This document shows positions 45,155 through 52,451 of a stretch of 64,000 nucleotides of DNA, one piece after another (the stretch's first letter is position 1; each line of letters begins with the position of its first letter). Position numbers and translations under genes: made by a program. The notes under the pieces were generated by a model that was given only the letters and a program-made list of their open reading frames with translations, searched no databases and was not told where the DNA came from. Origin of the DNA: Pseudalkalibacillus hwajinpoensis (GTDB taxonomy: Bacteria; Bacillota; Bacilli; Bacillales; Guptibacillaceae); NCBI RefSeq assembly GCF_039851965.1, contig NZ_CP156674.1, positions 310,001-374,000 of the forward strand. Direction: 5' to 3'.

Positions 45155-45183
45155 TTACAATATATGTATGTGCATGATATAAT
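45155..45183 (+). promoter_or_regulatory. Sigma-A promoter of the PlcR-like regulator gene
   Basis: TTACAA (45155-45160), 17 bases, TATAAT (45178-45183). Start near 45190, about 19 bases before the GTG. Confidence 0.65.
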
Positions 45184-45208
45184 TAAAGGAAAAAAAGGGG
45201 GATTGCAG

Positions 45209-46099
45209 GTGCGTCAGGATACACTCGGATCTTCTATGAAGGAACTTCGTTTGTACCTTGGACTTTCGCAGGCCGATCTGTCGGATGGCATCTGTACACA
45301 GGCATTAATTAGTCAAATCGAAACGAACACTGTTTCTCCTTCAGCTGAGTTACTCTATCAACTTGCTTCAAGACTTGGGGTAGATATTAATTACTTCTTC
45401 CACATGAGGGAAACGCCTCGCCTGGATTACGTGAACGAAGTGATTCGTCAGGTAAGGCGACATATTAAACATCGTGAATACCATGAAGTGGCCAACATTC
45501 TCGAGGGAGAAAAGTCGAACCCCCTTTTTAAAACCGTCAAAAACAAGCAGTTCTATCTCTGGCATCAGGCGATTTGCATGTACTACTTAAGTCATGATTC
45601 AACAGCTGCTCTTGAACTTCTCAATAAAGCGCTTCAGTATACCAAAACCACGTCTAAAAATTTTTCTGAACGAGAAATAGAAATACTAATTAGTATGGCT
45701 ATTCTATATAGTGAAGAAAAAGATTGGGACCAGGCCCTACCATTGTTTCATAAAGCACTCTACCATGTCCGATTTTTCCCTATTATTAATGATGAAACAA
45801 TCGAAATCCGACTTTATTATAATTACGCAAAAGCACTCTCTTCCTGCCAAAAGTATGAGAAGGCATTATCTATCTCAAGGGAAGGGTTTCTCTTATGCCG
45901 TGAGAAACAACGACTTTATTTATTTGGTGAGCTTAGCTACCAGTGCGGCAAGCTTCATTACTTACTTGGAAAGCATGAGCTCGCTTCTGAGTATCTCGCT
46001 ACTGCTTCTACAATTTTTGAGCTTGATCAAAATCATGTTTTTAAAACCCATGTTGACCAGTATGCTAGAAAAATCGGAATGATGCTTCATAAAGCATGA
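45209..46099 (+). CDS. PlcR-like RNPP-family transcriptional regulator (HTH plus TPR)
   Basis: A 296-residue protein: N-terminal XRE-type HTH (about 8-62, LGSSMKELRLYLGLSQADLSD... ISQIETNTVSPSAELLYQLA) and a C-terminal TPR superhelix (about 70-290). The last part (IRLYYNYAKALSSCQKYEKALSI) aligns by eye with the peptide-binding TPRs of Bacillus cereus PlcR, and the length fits (PlcR 285). Such regulators bind a secreted, re-imported peptide and then activate targets. GTG 45209 follows AAGGGGG at 7 bases. A PapR-like peptide gene lies 190 bases beyond the stop on the other strand. Confidence 0.82.
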   Translation: MRQDTLGSSMKELRLYLGLSQADLSDGICTQALISQIETNTVSPSAELLYQLASRLGVDINYFFHMRETPRLDYVNEVIRQVRRHIKHREYHEVANILEGEKSNPLFKTVKNKQFYLWHQAICMYYLSHDSTAALELLNKALQYTKTTSKNFSEREIEILISMAILYSEEKDWDQALPLFHKALYHVRFFPIINDETIEIRLYYNYAKALSSCQKYEKALSISREGFLLCREKQRLYLFGELSYQCGKLHYLLGKHELASEYLATASTIFELDQNHVFKTHVDQYARKIGMMLHKA

Positions 46100-46100
46100 T

Positions 46101-46196
46101 TTATTTGTGCTTTGTTTTTTCTATTAAGATCACAATGAAATTAAATAGTGATACGAAGAATAGTCCTGCTGTGATGAACAATGTGAGTTCTTCCAT
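46101..46196 (-). CDS. Tiny membrane peptide (31 aa), holin-like toxin type
   Basis: A 31-residue peptide: MEELTLFITAGLFFVSLFNF followed by a hydrophobic stretch and the basic tail EKTKHK. One transmembrane helix with a charged C-terminus is the pattern of putative holin-like or type I toxin peptides of Firmicutes. GGAGG seven bases upstream of ATG 46196 is strong. The stop lies one base from the stop of the convergent PlcR-like gene, so read-through of that gene would be antisense to this mRNA. Toxicity is inferred from form only. Confidence 0.55.
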   Translation of the reverse strand: MEELTLFITAGLFFVSLFNFIVILIEKTKHK

Positions 46197-46289
46197 AGCA
46201 TATCCTCCTCTCCACTTATTCAAGGACTGTTCATATTTGTTAAAATTACCTGGCAAGGTACAAGCACACATCAAACCCCTTTTCATTAA

Positions 46290-46427
46290 TTAATGGCAGT
46301 AAGGTAAATCTTCATCCTGTTGGCTATAGTTTGTTGACTGCAACATATCAGCAGAGGTAACGGGTGTAACGCTGTATCCACCAAAAAGGACAATCGAAAC
46401 GATTAGTAGTGCTGCCCATTTTTTCAT
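46290..46427 (-). CDS. PapR-like exported signalling peptide precursor (45 aa)
   Basis: A 45-residue pre-peptide: MKKWAALLIVSIVLFGGYSV is a signal sequence with probable cleavage after VTSA, leaving about 20 residues ending in DEDLPYCH. Bacillus cereus PapR is 48 residues, has the same layout and ends in a DLPF-containing heptapeptide, so the D-L-P-Y end here is a suggestive match. GGAGGTG seven bases upstream of ATG 46427 is a very good ribosome site. It lies next to a PlcR-like regulator gene, but convergent rather than in tandem. The extra cysteine near the C-terminus is unusual for PapR. Confidence 0.65.
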   Translation of the reverse strand: MKKWAALLIVSIVLFGGYSVTPVTSADMLQSTNYSQQDEDLPYCH

Positions 46428-46506
46428 TTGATCACCTCCATTTATTACACTTATATTACAACGATCCCAATATTTATGCATTTGGCTTGCAAAGTCATTT
46501 ACTATA

Positions 46507-46547
46507 TGCAAAAAGCCTCATTCCAGAGGAACGAGGCTTTTCTAATT
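46507..46547 (-). terminator. Terminator of the UDG-like gene
   Basis: AAAAGCCTCATTCC, loop AGA, GGAACGAGGCTTTT, one mismatch. Confidence 0.75.
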
Positions 46548-46563
46548 CAATTCATAAACATCC

Positions 46564-47217
46564 TTATACTTTATGACGATTTAATTCAACGAGTACCCTA
46601 TCGATTGCCTTCTTGTAGCGCTCACGACTCCACGAGTTATAGGATGGATGTGGAACATCATCAACAATTGTCCATCTATCGCTTGATACATCGGCAAGAC
46701 GAAAGAACTTCTGAGCAAATCTCCCACACGGCACAAGAGTAACTTCACGGGTAGTCAGGTTCTTAAGACGAAGCTGAAATTTTTCCAAAATAAACTGCTG
46801 TACTAGATTTAACTCTTGATCTTTAAACTGCGTTTTTTGATTGGCTTTTCGAATCGACTCAAACCGTTCAAGGAGCTCATGATTTCCCTGCAGATCCTCC
46901 GCGCTATATGGCCGTTTTTGCATTGGAATGTTACATACATTCAATAATCCTACAACGTCAAGAGAAGGTCGTTCGATGTTCTCTTCCTGATGTTTCTTGA
47001 GAAGAAGACCAAGCGGGTTGGCATATTCTTCACCAAACAATTTCTTCGACATCGTGGACCCTGATGGACCTGCAACAGGCACACCATTCTTTATCTCCGC
47101 GACATGTGGCGACTCAAGAATGAAAATGAGTTTCGTTTTTGGGGTAATGACGCCCTTCACTTCATATCGCTCAGCTAACGCATTATATTCTTTTTCATAC
47201 GTATGGACATCTTTCAA
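46564..47217 (-). CDS. Uracil-DNA glycosylase superfamily-like protein
   Basis: A 217-residue protein that looks like a divergent UDG-fold member. LIFILESPHVAEIKNGVPVAGPSG near 30-53 resembles the UDG motif 1 loop, and VDDVPHPSYNSWSRE near 185-199 resembles the H-P-S-x-x loop of motif 2. No Fe-S cysteines are seen. It may act on damaged DNA or nucleotides, but family assignment is by motif only. It has its own terminator and a weak leader; the frameshifted SGNH gene lies immediately upstream. Confidence 0.6.
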   Translation of the reverse strand: MKDVHTYEKEYNALAERYEVKGVITPKTKLIFILESPHVAEIKNGVPVAGPSGSTMSKKLFGEEYANPLGLLLKKHQEENIERPSLDVVGLLNVCNIPMQKRPYSAEDLQGNHELLERFESIRKANQKTQFKDQELNLVQQFILEKFQLRLKNLTTREVTLVPCGRFAQKFFRLADVSSDRWTIVDDVPHPSYNSWSRERYKKAIDRVLVELNRHKV

Positions 47218-47233
47218 AATAAGATCCCTGCCT

Positions 47234-48069
47234 TCACTGGTTTACGACTACTTTGTTTTCTTTCAAGTAATAAACAACACGATTGCCCATCAAGTCATAC
47301 CCTTCATCATTAGGATGAAAAGCATCCTTATATAAGAGATTCTCCTCCGTGTCTAAAAAGATATCAGCAATTGGGACAAACGTAACATCATGATATTGAC
47401 TGGCAATCTCTTTACTTCCTTCGTTCCATTCTTTAACGATGCCATCGATTTCAGGGATGTCCCCAAATGCTTTTGAAAAAGGATTAAATAAGCCGAGAAA
47501 ATAAATTGGCGCCTCTTTATTTAGTTCTCTAACCTCTTTTAACCCTTTCGATAAATTTTCAAGATAGATTTCTTTTGTAAAGCAAAATACTGTTGATCAA
47601 GATTTAAGAAATGATTCTTCACAACGCCAAACAGGTCATTTCCACCAATTGTTAGAAAAATATAGTCCGCTTCCTGAATGCTTTCTTTTACTACTTTGTC
47701 ATCAAGTCTTTTTAATAGATCTTCGGTTTCATTCCCGGTTATTGCATAATTGGTAATGGTGACGTCATGATTCTGATCAGCTTCAAAATAACGATTACTC
47801 ACATAACCGATATATCCCTGTCTATCTCTATCCCCAACGCCCTTGGTTAAAGAATCTCCAAGACCGACAACGTTGACACGCTCAGGTTCAGCAGGTGTTA
47901 TGTCTTCTTCTTCGACTGATTCTTGCACTGTTTCACCGACTGGAAGGGCATCAGTGAATTCAGGTAGTGCCCCTGGTTTCACATACAAATAAGTTATCGT
48001 ACCCGTCGTGCCGATCACGATGATGGCTATTAAGACGAGAAGTAGCTTCCACATTTTTCTCATAGTCAT
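47234..48069 (-). pseudogene. SGNH/GDSL hydrolase gene with a one-base frameshift in an A-run
   Basis: The first frame encodes an N-terminal membrane anchor (about 8-27), then VVGLGDSLTKGVGD (catalytic Ser), ITNYAITGNET and FLTIGGNDLFG, stopping at 47539. The remainder of the domain (EIYLENLSKGLKEV..., LGLFNPFSKAFGD, and the Asp-His end DAFHPNDEGYDLMG) continues in another frame to TGA 47234-47236. The two frames join if one A is restored in the run at about 47574-47577 (CAAAAG read as CAAAAAG). The intact protein would be about 278 residues, similar to its paralogue at 48132-49067. A sequencing error or a phase-variable run are alternatives to decay. Confidence 0.85.
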
Positions 48070-48131
48070 TTTCCTTTACTTAACCGTGTGTTACTACTAT
48101 TCTATCAAACCGGAACAAAGGCGTACATTCG

Positions 48132-49067
48132 CTATTCAAAAGGAATTTCTTCAACGAGATTATCCTGTTTTAGGCGATACTGAATTTGTCTTGCCATTAA
48201 TTCGTATCCCTGATCATTTGGATGAAAGCCGTCTTCAAAAAACAGGTTTTCATCTACCGACTGAAACAATTCATAAACGGGAACGAAAGTGGTATTACCA
48301 TCTTTTTCCACAGTGTTTTGCGTTGCGTCGTTCCATCTCTGGACAATTTGATCAATTTCAGTGACAGATTGGAAATTTTCTAATAATGGATTATAAAGGC
48401 CAATAAATAAAATTGGTGCTTCAGAATTTATGCTTCTTATTCGATTCATAATCAAATCCAATCGCTCGACGTAGCTGGTTTGCTCCTTTTGAAAGACATC
48501 CATTTGTAAATCAAGAAAATGATCTTTAACCACTTTCATGAGATCATTGCCACCGATACTCATCACAATGACATCAGCTTCAAAGAGAGATTTTTCTACA
48601 TTTTTTTCTTTTAGCATTTTATATAATTTAGGCGTTTGCCTCCCGTGAACCGCATAATTCTGAACCAGGATCGAAGTATCTGTTTCTTTCTCAATATTTT
48701 CAGCCAGTCGGCCAATATACCCGAGGTCCGTCGAATCACCACTGCCTTTTGTAAGTGAATCTCCAAGACCGATCATTGTCATATCCGCTTCTTTCGTAGC
48801 TTCTTCCATTGATTTCGAAACGGTTTTCACTTCTTTAGTCTTTTCACCCGAAACTTCAGGTGTAACGACCGTCCCTTTCGTATCGTTCTTCTTTGCAATG
48901 GATGAAATCACCGTATCGTTAGGTGCTTCATTCATGTCCATCATAGATGCAGCTTGCTTTATTTCATTCAAACGCTGACTGCGGTACTCCATTATTGGTT
49001 TCACACTTAGAAGAATACCCCCAGCAAGAATGAGGAATAAAAACAGCCATATTCTCTGTTTTTTCAT
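48132..49067 (-). CDS. SGNH/GDSL-family hydrolase, membrane anchored (YpmR-like)
   Basis: A 311-residue secreted or membrane-anchored esterase/lipase-type protein. An N-terminal hydrophobic segment (about 5-24) and a linker to about 90 precede the SGNH domain. Block I MIGLGDSLTKGSGD (Ser near 104), block II Gly in VQNYAVHGRQT, block III VMSIGGNDLMK (Asn), block V FEDGFHPNDQGY (Asp, His). The physiological substrate is unknown. It is 62 bases upstream of the frameshifted paralogue, a tandem duplication. Confidence 0.88.
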   Translation of the reverse strand: MKKQRIWLFLFLILAGGILLSVKPIMEYRSQRLNEIKQAASMMDMNEAPNDTVISSIAKKNDTKGTVVTPEVSGEKTKEVKTVSKSMEEATKEADMTMIGLGDSLTKGSGDSTDLGYIGRLAENIEKETDTSILVQNYAVHGRQTPKLYKMLKEKNVEKSLFEADVIVMSIGGNDLMKVVKDHFLDLQMDVFQKEQTSYVERLDLIMNRIRSINSEAPILFIGLYNPLLENFQSVTEIDQIVQRWNDATQNTVEKDGNTTFVPVYELFQSVDENLFFEDGFHPNDQGYELMARQIQYRLKQDNLVEEIPFE

Positions 49068-49222
49068 TCAAAAACCTCCTCATTTCACTTCTCTTTATAC
49101 CCTTATTGTATGAAGATCTAACAGTTCATACGAAAATTCATGAATGTTTTCTTTTTGCATGTTAAGCTTTCTTCTTTATAATAGAAGGGAAGCGTCTCGT
49201 TCGGCAAGGGGGGAATGATTAG

Positions 49223-49534
49223 ATGAAAATGACAATTACAAAACCAGCTATGAACTGGTTCAAGCGGGAAATGGATCTTGAGAAAGGAGACCATCTTCGC
49301 TTCTTTGTTCGCGTTGGAGGATGCAGCACTGTGCAGGACGGTTTTTCTCTTGGCATGACAGTTGAAGAGCCTTCTGAACCTGCCTTGCAAACCGAAGAAG
49401 AAGGTATCACCTTTTTTGTAGAACAAAAGGATATCTGGTTCTTCGAAGAACTGGATTTTACAGTTAAATTCAGCAGGAATAAAGATGAAATCGAATTTGT
49501 ACACGGTAATAAATCTGAAAACGCGAAAGCTTAA
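49223..49534 (+). CDS. yneR: HesB/YneR-family protein (IscA-like fold)
   Basis: A 103-residue HesB-like protein. Starts MKMTITKPAMNWFKREMDL; the conserved strand-turn VRVGGCSTVQDGFSLGM (about 29-46) is the family signature. YneR-type members keep only one cysteine here, so they are not assumed to be Fe-S scaffolds. AAGGGGGG precedes the ATG. Convergent with yneQ over a shared terminator. Confidence 0.85.
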   Translation: MKMTITKPAMNWFKREMDLEKGDHLRFFVRVGGCSTVQDGFSLGMTVEEPSEPALQTEEEGITFFVEQKDIWFFEELDFTVKFSRNKDEIEFVHGNKSENAKA

Positions 49535-49554
49535 ATGCTTTCGCGTTTCTTTTA
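49517..49554. terminator. Bidirectional terminator between yneR and yneQ
   Basis: AACGCGAAAGC, loop TTAAAT (contains the yneR stop), GCTTTCGCGTT, then TCTTTT. Confidence 0.85.
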
Positions 49555-49863
49555 GCCCTCAGGACGTAGGTTAAACCGCTTAATGTGGGAATCCAGTCCT
49601 TCCAATTCCAAAACACGAATCTGTTCATTTCCAAGTAAATCAAAATGCGGGAACATTGTGCGATTGTGCATCCATTCGCGCTTAAAACCATATTTTTTCC
49701 CCCAGTCAGCAAGTTTCTGAATGTCACTACAACCCGCTTTTGTAACTGTCTTGTATTCCGGAAAACGTGGATCATACCAGAAATGTGTTAAAAAATCTAC
49801 TTCCCCCGCTGATACCTTTTCTTTCCATTCATTTAATTCGCTCTTCGATAATCCAAATGCCAT
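49552..49863 (-). CDS. yneQ: YneQ-like conserved protein
   Basis: A 103-residue soluble protein resembling Bacillus YneQ: MAFGLSKSELNEWKEKVSAGEVDFLTHFWYDPRFP... and C-terminal LGNEQIRVLELEGL. Function unknown. The gene starts 2 bases after yneP ends, so it is co-translated with it. The order yneP-yneQ opposite yneR is as in Bacillus subtilis. Confidence 0.78.
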   Translation of the reverse strand: MAFGLSKSELNEWKEKVSAGEVDFLTHFWYDPRFPEYKTVTKAGCSDIQKLADWGKKYGFKREWMHNRTMFPHFDLLGNEQIRVLELEGLDSHIKRFNLRPEG

Positions 49864-49865
49864 CG

Positions 49866-50300
49866 TTACGCTCGTTCCGCTACTGTTTTTTTCTTCACTT
49901 CTTCATACGCTTGATGCCATTCTGGAAATTTTCTTCGAATAGAAACGGGTTTGAATGTGTCTTTCTTAACGCACGTATGAACCGATTCACCAGTTACACA
50001 AAGCTCGTCTCCGCTCATGACTTCATAACCGTATGTAACCCTAATGCCGTTATAATTCTCTACCCACGTTTTTATGGTAACGTCATCTCCATAACGAACC
50101 GGATGTTTGTAGCTTGCTTTAATATCAACGACTGGCGAAAGAATTCCTTCTCTCTCCATATCAGCATACTTAAAACCTAAATCATTTATAAGTGCGGTCC
50201 GTCCAATTTCAAACCAGATTAAATAATTAGCGTGATATACGACGCCCATTTGATCCGTTTCACCATAGCGAACCTCAACTGGTGTTGTGGCTATGTACAT
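49866..50300 (-). CDS. yneP: Acyl-CoA thioesterase (YneP, 4-hydroxybenzoyl-CoA thioesterase type)
   Basis: A 144-residue hotdog-fold thioesterase. VRYGETDQMGVVYHANYLIWFEIGR carries the catalytic Asp of the Y-x-D-x-x-G motif near residue 15. The DIKASYKHPVRYGDD and YGYEVMSGDELCVTGESVH strands complete the fold. ATG 50300 is chosen because AGGAGG lies 7 bases upstream; the longer frame begins without a ribosome site. It hydrolyses acyl-CoA; the substrate is unknown. It is coupled to yneQ. Confidence 0.88.
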   Translation of the reverse strand: MYIATTPVEVRYGETDQMGVVYHANYLIWFEIGRTALINDLGFKYADMEREGILSPVVDIKASYKHPVRYGDDVTIKTWVENYNGIRVTYGYEVMSGDELCVTGESVHTCVKKDTFKPVSIRRKFPEWHQAYEEVKKKTVAERA

Positions 50301-50368
50301 AACTATTCCTCCTCTTGCACGCGATGTCAGTATTATTCTACCATACATCGCCTGCCAATCATGAAGCA

Positions 50369-50404
50369 GAAAGACTGAATAGCTGGACGCTATTCAGTCT
50401 TTTA
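50369..50404 (-). terminator. Terminator of tlp
   Basis: AAAGACTGAATAGC, loop, GCTATTCAGTCTTT, perfect 14-bp stem. Confidence 0.85.
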
Positions 50405-50406
50405 CT

Positions 50407-50622
50407 TTACTGCTGATTGTTTGCTTCGTCTTTGATTTCATTACGCATTGCTTCAATGCTCTCTTCACGGCGATGATTTTTTTCCTTAATTAGCTTCTTT
50501 TGTAGGTCGCTATCCGTCAATTCAAGCGATGCTTCTGCATCGTGTATATTTTCGATCGTATCCTGTACCATTCGCTGTAACTTCCCTGCGTTGTCTCTGC
50601 GATCATCTGGGTTTGATTTCAT
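50407..50622 (-). CDS. tlp: Small acid-soluble spore protein Tlp
   Basis: A 71-residue thioredoxin-like-named minor spore protein, Tlp. It has the family sequence pattern KSNPDDRRDNAGKLQRMVQDTIENIHDAEASL at the N-terminus and a charged helical C-terminus. It is made in the forespore and degraded at germination in Bacillus. GGGAGGG ribosome site. It is monocistronic here, with a perfect terminator. It is strong evidence that the host forms endospores. Confidence 0.93.
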   Translation of the reverse strand: MKSNPDDRRDNAGKLQRMVQDTIENIHDAEASLELTDSDLQKKLIKEKNHRREESIEAMRNEIKDEANNQQ

Positions 50623-50701
50623 ATTGTGCCCTCCCTAATTTATTCAAACATGTTACGCCTCTAGTATGTCTGAAGAGAGGGTCACCTATGCTTAAAAACC
50701 A

Positions 50702-51196
50702 TCAGAACTGCAAACTTTTTGGCAGCGCTCCAGCTAATTTCCCTTCATAATAAAGCATATCTTTTCGGATCTCTGCGCTACAGCCATTTGATAATAAAAT
50801 ATTTTCAGCGGCTGTAAAAACCTGTTTTAGTAGTCTGATTCCCATACGATAATCGACAACAACATTATTTTGTATGCGATTTTCATAAGAAGATAAATCA
50901 ACGAGTAGTCGATAAGAGCATTCTAGAAGTCGTAAAGGAACGTCATTTAATGACTGCTCATCTTCACCTTCAAGATACGCCTTAAACTCCTGGTTATCTT
51001 CATCACACAAAAGAAAGAAGGTTCTCGGCACGTCATGTAATTCATGTTCAATGTCTGAAATCGTAAGACTCATTACCGCCAGTCTCGCAGCAAAACCTCC
51101 TGTTATCGCCGCCGTTCCACATCCATATGGCGGCCCCGTTTCTTCTAGCATGCGATAAATAGCACTGCCTAACATAGTTCGATCCAACACTATCAC
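50702..51196 (-). CDS. Cyclodeaminase/cyclohydrolase-family protein
   Basis: A 164-residue helical protein resembling the formiminotransferase-cyclodeaminase (FTCD) C-terminal domain/FchA family. The N-terminal loop ETGPPYGCGTAAITGGFAARLAVM corresponds to the folate-binding P-x-G-G-G-S-A-A-A loop, though here it reads PPYGCGTAA, so the glycine loop is altered. Substrate and activity are uncertain. The 173-residue hypothetical gene lies 43 bases upstream in the same direction. Confidence 0.65.
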   Translation of the reverse strand: MIVLDRTMLGSAIYRMLEETGPPYGCGTAAITGGFAARLAVMSLTISDIEHELHDVPRTFFLLCDEDNQEFKAYLEGEDEQSLNDVPLRLLECSYRLLVDLSSYENRIQNNVVVDYRMGIRLLKQVFTAAENILLSNGCSAEIRKDMLYYEGKLAGALPKSLQF

Positions 51197-51239
51197 CCAC
51201 CTTATAGATCCATACCCCTTTTACCTCTGCTAAAATCTT

Positions 51240-51761
51240 CTAATTGGCTTCTTCAAAAATAATCGGGCTCATGTAATCAACACTCTTCTTAGTAATTTCT
51301 TTAAGGTTCTGCCAGTATTCTTTAACATGCTCCTCATGATTCCCCTGATCAAAGCTGATCTGGAGCCATGATAATTCTTCAAGAAGCCTTACAGATGATC
51401 CGATCCAGATTTTATGTCCTTCCACTTCAATTGTGAAGGGCTCATCAAATCGAAAAGGGAGATAGATACCAGTATGGTTCGGGTGAAGGATTAAGTGCTG
51501 GAAGATTGTACCTTTAAACCATTTCGCAAAAACAAGCAGCACACGATCATTTTTGGCCGCCGCTTTCTTTAATTGGTGAAGCGTTTGCGATTCTCCGAGT
51601 TCAAGGCTTGCGATCGCTTTATCCCAGTTGAGCTCTTCCCGATAAGGTACAAGGTACCCCATTTGCTGCATTTTGATGTCAAGTTGCTTGATTAATCGGT
51701 CTTTACTCGGTCCGATATCTACAAACGCTGAAATAGGTTCGATTCTTGCTGTTATTGTCAT
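51240..51761 (-). CDS. Conserved hypothetical protein (173 aa)
   Basis: A 173-residue soluble protein that I do not recognise. It starts MTITARIEPISAFVDIGPSK behind GGGGGG. It has alternating strands and helices and no catalytic motif, signal peptide or membrane segment. Possibly co-transcribed with the cyclodeaminase-like gene 43 bases downstream. Confidence 0.6.
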   Translation of the reverse strand: MTITARIEPISAFVDIGPSKDRLIKQLDIKMQQMGYLVPYREELNWDKAIASLELGESQTLHQLKKAAAKNDRVLLVFAKWFKGTIFQHLILHPNHTGIYLPFRFDEPFTIEVEGHKIWIGSSVRLLEELSWLQISFDQGNHEEHVKEYWQNLKEITKKSVDYMSPIIFEEAN

Positions 51762-51859
51762 ATTGGTCCCCCCGAAAACGTATCTTGCTTAAAGATTCGA
51801 ACTCCCTGATCTCTTTCAGACAGCTTTACATGAATTGCAAAGAACTTGTTAAAATTGAA

Positions 51860-51897
51860 ATAAACCAGAAAGTAGTTGCCTTTCTGGTTGTGTTTTC
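51860..51897 (-). terminator. Terminator of sspN
   Basis: AACCAGAAA / TTTCTGGTT stem, then TTATTT on the minus strand. Confidence 0.75.
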
Positions 51898-51900
51898 AGG

Positions 51901-52044
51901 TTACTTCCCTTTAGGTGGAACATAGTCAGGTTCAAGATTCCCTTTTGTTTGCATTTTCTTCCCTTTGTTCCCCTCTGCTTCTGGATTTACTGAAGCAAGA
52001 TGGTTTGGCTTAAATGACTTTGGAAATCGTTTTGGATTGCTCAT
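51901..52044 (-). CDS. sspN: Small acid-soluble spore protein N (SspN)-like
   Basis: A 47-residue basic, Lys/Pro/Asn-rich peptide, too short for routine ORF lists. It starts MSNPKRFPKSFKPNHLASVN at ATG 52044 with GGAGGA seven bases upstream, contains GNKGKKMQTKG as in SspN, and ends at TAA 51901. SspN binds nothing known and is a minor forespore protein. In Bacillus subtilis sspN and tlp are adjacent downstream of the aconitase gene, and the same neighbourhood is kept here. Confidence 0.8.
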   Translation of the reverse strand: MSNPKRFPKSFKPNHLASVNPEAEGNKGKKMQTKGNLEPDYVPPKGK

Positions 52045-52101
52045 CTAGAACTCCTCCTTTACCTCTTATGCTGTGCAACTAAAGGAGAAATATCTATTTT
52101 C

Positions 52102-52230
52102 TTATAGATTTTTAGCGTGTTTTTGTTCGAATTTGTCTTCGATCCGTTCAATCGCTTTCTTATCGTTCATTAGCTCTAGCTTGTTTTGCATGACAAGTTC
52201 TTTAAACGTAACTTTTTTGGCTCTTCTCAT
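52102..52230 (-). CDS. FbpB-family small basic protein (42 aa)
   Basis: A 42-residue basic peptide beginning MRRAKKVTFKELVMQNKLEL at ATG 52230, after AAAGGAG with good spacing, ending at TAA 52102. The pattern R-R-x-K-K-x-(T/S)-F-x-E-L-V...K-x-E-L is that of the FbpB family (Fur-regulated small basic proteins that assist sRNA action in Bacillus). I see no clear Fur box upstream, so iron control is not supported here. Confidence 0.65.
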   Translation of the reverse strand: MRRAKKVTFKELVMQNKLELMNDKKAIERIEDKFEQKHAKNL

Positions 52231-52407
52231 ATTGGTCTCCTTTCTTAAACGAACTTCTTTATGGGCAGTATTCCCGTTTTCTCGAAACTTATTACATATT
52301 CGGATTTTTTTGTTTATTCTTTTTACTATTATTATTTCTATATCGAGTGGAACCGGGGTTTCATTTGATTAAGCTAAATAGCACGGTTTCAATTAATACC
52401 ACAAAAA

Positions 52408-52448
52408 CACACAAAAAAGATGCCCCTAAAAGGACACCTTTTTTGTAT
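52408..52448 (-). terminator. Terminator of the aconitase gene
   Basis: On the minus strand AAAAAAGGTGTCCT, short loop, AGGGGCATCTTTTTT; bidirectional in form. Confidence 0.75.
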
Positions 52449-52451
52449 TAA

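Noticed and set aside
52231..52407. Fur box upstream of the FbpB-like gene
   Set aside because: No GATAATGATAATCATTATC-like palindrome found by eye, so iron regulation was not claimed.
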